Shown piece by piece: positions 5,901 through 7,282 of a stretch of 7,282 nt of DNA (position 1 is the first letter of the stretch; the number at the start of each line of letters is the position of its first letter). The position numbers and the translations under genes were made by a program. Source of the DNA: Betaproteobacteria bacterium UBA7395. GTDB lineage: Bacteria > Pseudomonadota > Gammaproteobacteria > Burkholderiales > Rhodocyclaceae. The notes under the pieces were generated by a model. That model made no database searches and was not told where the DNA came from. It was given only the letters and a program-made list of their open reading frames with translations. The stretch lies in NCBI GenBank assembly GCA_002470165.1, contig DKNF01000229.1, positions 1 to 7,282 on the forward strand, in the 5' to 3' direction.

Positions 5901-7282
5901 GTGACCCGTTTCGCTCCCGTCCATCGCGCGCTCGGCATGATCCTGATGCTGTTCGGCCTGGCCATGCTGGTACCGCTGACCGTCTCGCACATCATGGACG
6001 ACGGGGCGCAGCGCGTCTACGACGAGGTTTTCCTGCTGACCATGCTGTGCGGCAGCTTCCTCTGGTACCGCTACCGCAATACCCCGCGCGATCTGAACGT
6101 GCGCGACGGCTTCCTGCTGGTCGTGCTGGTATGGACGGTGTTGCCGGCTTTCTCGGCCTTGCCGTTCATGCTGCATCTCGGCATGTCGCACACCGACGCC
6201 TATTTCGAGGCGGTGTCGGCGCTGACGGCGACCGGGGCGACGGTGATGTCCGGCCTCGACCGGCTGCCGGCGTCGATCAACCTGTGGCGTCACCTGATGC
6301 AATGGCTGGGCGGCATGGGCCTGATCGTTCTCGTGGTTGCCATTCTGCCCATGCTCGGCATCGGCGGCCGGCAGATGCTCGCCGCCGAGATTCCCGGTCC
6401 GATGAAGGACAACCGGATGACGCCGCGGGTGACCGAGACGGCCAAGGGCCTGTGGATGATCTACGTGTTCATCACCGTCGCCTGCGCGCTGGCCTACCGC
6501 TGGGCCGGCATGAGCTGGTTCGACGCCATCTGCCACAGTTTCTCGACCGTTTCGCTCGGCGGTTTCTCGACCCACGATGCCAGCCTCGGCTACTTCAATT
6601 CGCCGGCCATCGAGTGGATCTGCATCGCCTTCATGCTCTTTTCCGGGATCAACTACGCCACCCACTTCCTCGCCCTGACCGGGCGTTCGGTATTCATCTA
6701 CGGCCGTGACCCCGAAGCCGGCTGGTTTGTCGGCGTGTTGCTGGTCAGCGTCTTCGTGCTCGCCAATTACCTGTGGAAGGAGGGCACCTTCGACGACATG
6801 GACACGGCCTTCCGCTACGCCATGTTCAACGTCATCTCGGTGGCGACGACGACCGGCTATTCGACCATGGATTACGGCCAGTGGCCGATGTTCGTTGGCC
6901 TGTGGATGCTGTTCCTGTGCAGTTTCTCGACCAGCGCCGGGTCTACCGGTGGCGGCATCAAGATGATGCGGGCGCTGCTGCTGTACAAGCAGGTTTACCG
7001 CGAACTGGTCCGCGCCATGCACCCGGCGGCCGTGTACAACGTCCGTCTGGGCGGGGCGACGGCGCCGCAGTCGGTACTGTTCGCCGTGCTCGCCTTCGCC
7101 TTCGTGTATATGGTCAGCATCGTCTCGATGACGCTGTTGCTGGCGTTTACCGGGCTCGACATCGTCACCGCCTTCAGTGCCGTCGTGGCCAGCGTGAACA
7201 ACACCGGTCCCGGCCTTGGCGCGGTCGGTCCGGCGACGACTTTTGCCGTGCTCGAGGACTTCCAGACCTGGGTCTGCATTTT
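5901..7282 (+). CDS. trkH: Trk potassium uptake channel subunit TrkH (3' end cut by window)
   Basis: Integral inner-membrane K+-translocating subunit. The frame stays open to the window edge, giving 460 residues against 483 in E. coli TrkH, so only about the last 25 residues are missing; it is truncated by the window, not broken. The fourfold repeated membrane-pore-membrane architecture is visible through its four selectivity-filter loops: TATGAT (109-114), TVSLGGFST (216-224), TTTGYST (316-322) and NNTGPGLG (433-440). Other TrkH hallmarks are QWLGGMGLIVL near residue 140, the EIPGPMKDNRMTPR cytosolic loop near 163-176, and the SAGSTGGGIKMMR segment (345-357) that forms the intramembrane gate region. 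The GTG start at 5901 gives an N-terminus MTRFAPVHRALG that aligns with TrkH starts; ATG 5937 is the alternative. It lies 10 bases after trkA, so partner subunits are made together, unlike E. coli where trkA and trkH are unlinked. No codon-use anomaly is evident. Confidence 0.96.
   Translation, partial: MTRFAPVHRALGMILMLFGLAMLVPLTVSHIMDDGAQRVYDEVFLLTMLCGSFLWYRYRNTPRDLNVRDGFLLVVLVWTVLPAFSALPFMLHLGMSHTDAYFEAVSALTATGATVMSGLDRLPASINLWRHLMQWLGGMGLIVLVVAILPMLGIGGRQMLAAEIPGPMKDNRMTPRVTETAKGLWMIYVFITVACALAYRWAGMSWFDAICHSFSTVSLGGFSTHDASLGYFNSPAIEWICIAFMLFSGINYATHFLALTGRSVFIYGRDPEAGWFVGVLLVSVFVLANYLWKEGTFDDMDTAFRYAMFNVISVATTTGYSTMDYGQWPMFVGLWMLFLCSFSTSAGSTGGGIKMMRALLLYKQVYRELVRAMHPAAVYNVRLGGATAPQSVLFAVLAFAFVYMVSIVSMTLLLAFTGLDIVTAFSAVVASVNNTGPGLGAVGPATTFAVLEDFQTWVCI

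Noticed and set aside
4319..5995. Minus-strand open frame (558 codons) opposite trkA.
   Set aside because: The composition is the complement of TrkA codons (His/Asp/Gln-rich), it spans three real genes, and it has no family resemblance.
6546..6572. Leu219 in the second TrkH filter loop (TVSLGGF) where some proteins have Thr.
   Set aside because: E. coli TrkH has a hydrophobic Ile at the equivalent place (AIGGF), so this is within normal family variation.
6216..6930. Recurrent short words (such as TTTCTCGACC) within trkH that look like direct repeats.
   Set aside because: They encode the repeated Phe-Ser-Thr and Thr-Gly stretches of TrkH pore-loop and gate segments and reflect its internal fourfold protein repeat, not a DNA repeat element.
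5817..7022. Minus-strand open frame (401 codons) opposite trkH.
   Set aside because: Antisense shadow. It is extremely His/Gln/Arg-rich, as expected from reversing hydrophobic membrane codons.

Overview
The window is a GC-rich, tightly packed, single-strand stretch of bacterial chromosome carrying six consecutive plus-strand genes: rsmB (5' end missing), a DUF4390 exported protein, an NtrY-type sensor kinase, an NtrX-type response regulator, trkA, and trkH (3' end missing). Gene order, codon bias (strong G/C at third positions) and protein flavour suggest a betaproteobacterium, most likely of the Rhodocyclales (Dechloromonas/Azonexus/Thauera-like). That placement is inferred from protein resemblance and gene order, not from a search.

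Layout: 1-496 is the catalytic C-terminal part of the 16S rRNA m5C methyltransferase RsmB, entering the window in the middle of its SAM-binding motif. 459-1067 is a small secreted or periplasmic DUF4390 protein whose start lies inside rsmB. 1064-3217 is a four-helix membrane histidine kinase (periplasmic loop, HAMP, PAS, HisKA, HATPase) that starts on a GTGA overlap with the DUF4390 gene. 3195-4454 is its partner regulator, overlapping the kinase gene by 23 bases. 4457-5890 is TrkA, 2 bases downstream. 5901-7282 is TrkH, 10 bases downstream, lacking only about its last 25 residues. All junctions are overlaps or gaps of 10 bases or less. I see no promoter, terminator, RNA gene, repeat, mobile element or CRISPR, and there is no gene-free stretch longer than 10 bases.

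How the genes fit together: TrkA and TrkH form the low-affinity K+ uptake system, with a cytosolic nucleotide-binding gating ring under a four-pore-loop channel. The kinase and regulator form an envelope-sensing two-component system. The DUF4390 protein is exported and translationally linked to the kinase, so it is a candidate accessory of the sensor. In E. coli rsmB lies directly before trkA (def-fmt-rsmB-trkA); here DUF4390-ntrY-ntrX sits between the two.

The most notable feature is the regulator's central domain. It sits where a sigma54-activating AAA+ ATPase normally lies, but has lost Walker A, the GAFTGA loop, the Walker B acidic pair and the sensor II arginine motif, while the receiver and Fis-type DNA-binding domains look intact. 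It is therefore unlikely to act as a conventional sigma54 activator. Otherwise the region looks like an ordinary conserved chromosomal cluster, and I found no wholly new system.
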